A stretch of DNA of 13,865 nucleotides from Spirochaetaceae bacterium (GTDB lineage Bacteria; Spirochaetota; Spirochaetia; Treponematales; Breznakiellaceae): contig JAITXS010000071.1 of NCBI GenBank assembly GCA_031284645.1, positions 1 through 13,865 of the forward strand, in the 5' to 3' direction. The translations under genes and the position numbers were made by a program. The notes beneath the pieces are model-generated. The model ran no database searches. It was given only the letters and a program-made list of their open reading frames with translations, and was not told the DNA's origin. Every line of letters starts with the position of its first letter. The first letter of the stretch is position 1. Of the stretch, positions 13,734 to 13,865 are shown piece after piece.

Positions 13734-13865
13734 TGTCAACGCAACGTGAAAATGTCCCCTTTAGGGAATTAAGCCGCATTGCCAATATGGTCTTTATGTT
13801 CCTGTTTTTCCAACTCCTTAACAAGGAGCGGTTTACCCTGCCAAAGAATATTTACAGTCCCATCC
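13734..13865 (-). mobile_element. Probable end of an insertion sequence, partial
   Basis: The plus strand from 13734 begins TGTCAACGCAACGTG, a TG-starting end of the type found in DDE insertion sequences. It is followed by a transposase-like frame running off the right edge. The other terminal repeat and any target duplication lie outside the window, so the boundary at 13734 is an estimate. Confidence 0.45.
13769..13865 (-). CDS. Transposase C-terminal fragment (partial, runs off the window)
   Basis: The last 31 codons of a minus-strand frame are visible, ending at TAA 13771-13769. They read DGTVNILWQGKPLLVKELEK and then QEHKDHIGNAA. A short DGTV-I-GK-L strand pair at the C-terminus is common in integrase-core transposases of the ISNCY type. 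The match is from memory and the catalytic domain is outside the window, so family assignment is tentative. Confidence 0.5.
   Translation of the reverse strand, partial: DGTVNILWQGKPLLVKELEKQEHKDHIGNAA

Overview
The window looks like a chromosomal segment of a spirochaete close to Treponema. Three things support this. The RNA polymerase beta subunit reads like spirochaete RpoB and carries the Asn in rifampicin cluster I that is typical of naturally rifampicin-resistant spirochaetes. One protein has a C-terminal domain that aligns by eye with Treponema pallidum Tp0751 (pallilysin). Many products are exported lipoproteins or outer-membrane-like proteins. No 16S gene or other decisive marker is present, so the genus is an inference.

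Layout: 1-334 is an AT-rich regulatory region with repeated GTATCAATTT boxes and a good match to a sigma-54 promoter. It precedes a small heat-shock protein gene (335-796). A bidirectional terminator (945-978) separates this gene from a minus-strand operon running 4929 to 1038. That operon encodes an IPT/TIG-transglutaminase-like lipoprotein, an archaeal-type UMP kinase and a pallilysin-related membrane protein. The interval 4930-5623 has no intact gene. It holds a likely structured small RNA on the minus strand (about 5286-5151), with its own promoter and intrinsic terminator, and then what looks like a decayed coding region on the plus strand.

From 5624 the plus strand carries ribulose-phosphate 3-epimerase (rpe), a full-length rpoB, a long perfect AT-rich palindrome, tRNA-Leu(CAG), an AT-rich Dam-type adenine methyltransferase and a LysM/M23-like envelope protein. 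Two minus-strand genes then converge on it: a metallophosphoesterase lipoprotein preceded by an overlapping outer-membrane-like gene. The right edge contains the C-terminal end of a probable IS transposase.

The most notable points are the candidate small RNA, whose terminator loop copies 12 nt of the 16S rRNA 3' tail; rpoB standing alone without rplJL or rpoC; the sigma-54-like promoter on a small heat-shock gene; and two enzyme-like envelope proteins that appear to have lost catalytic residues.
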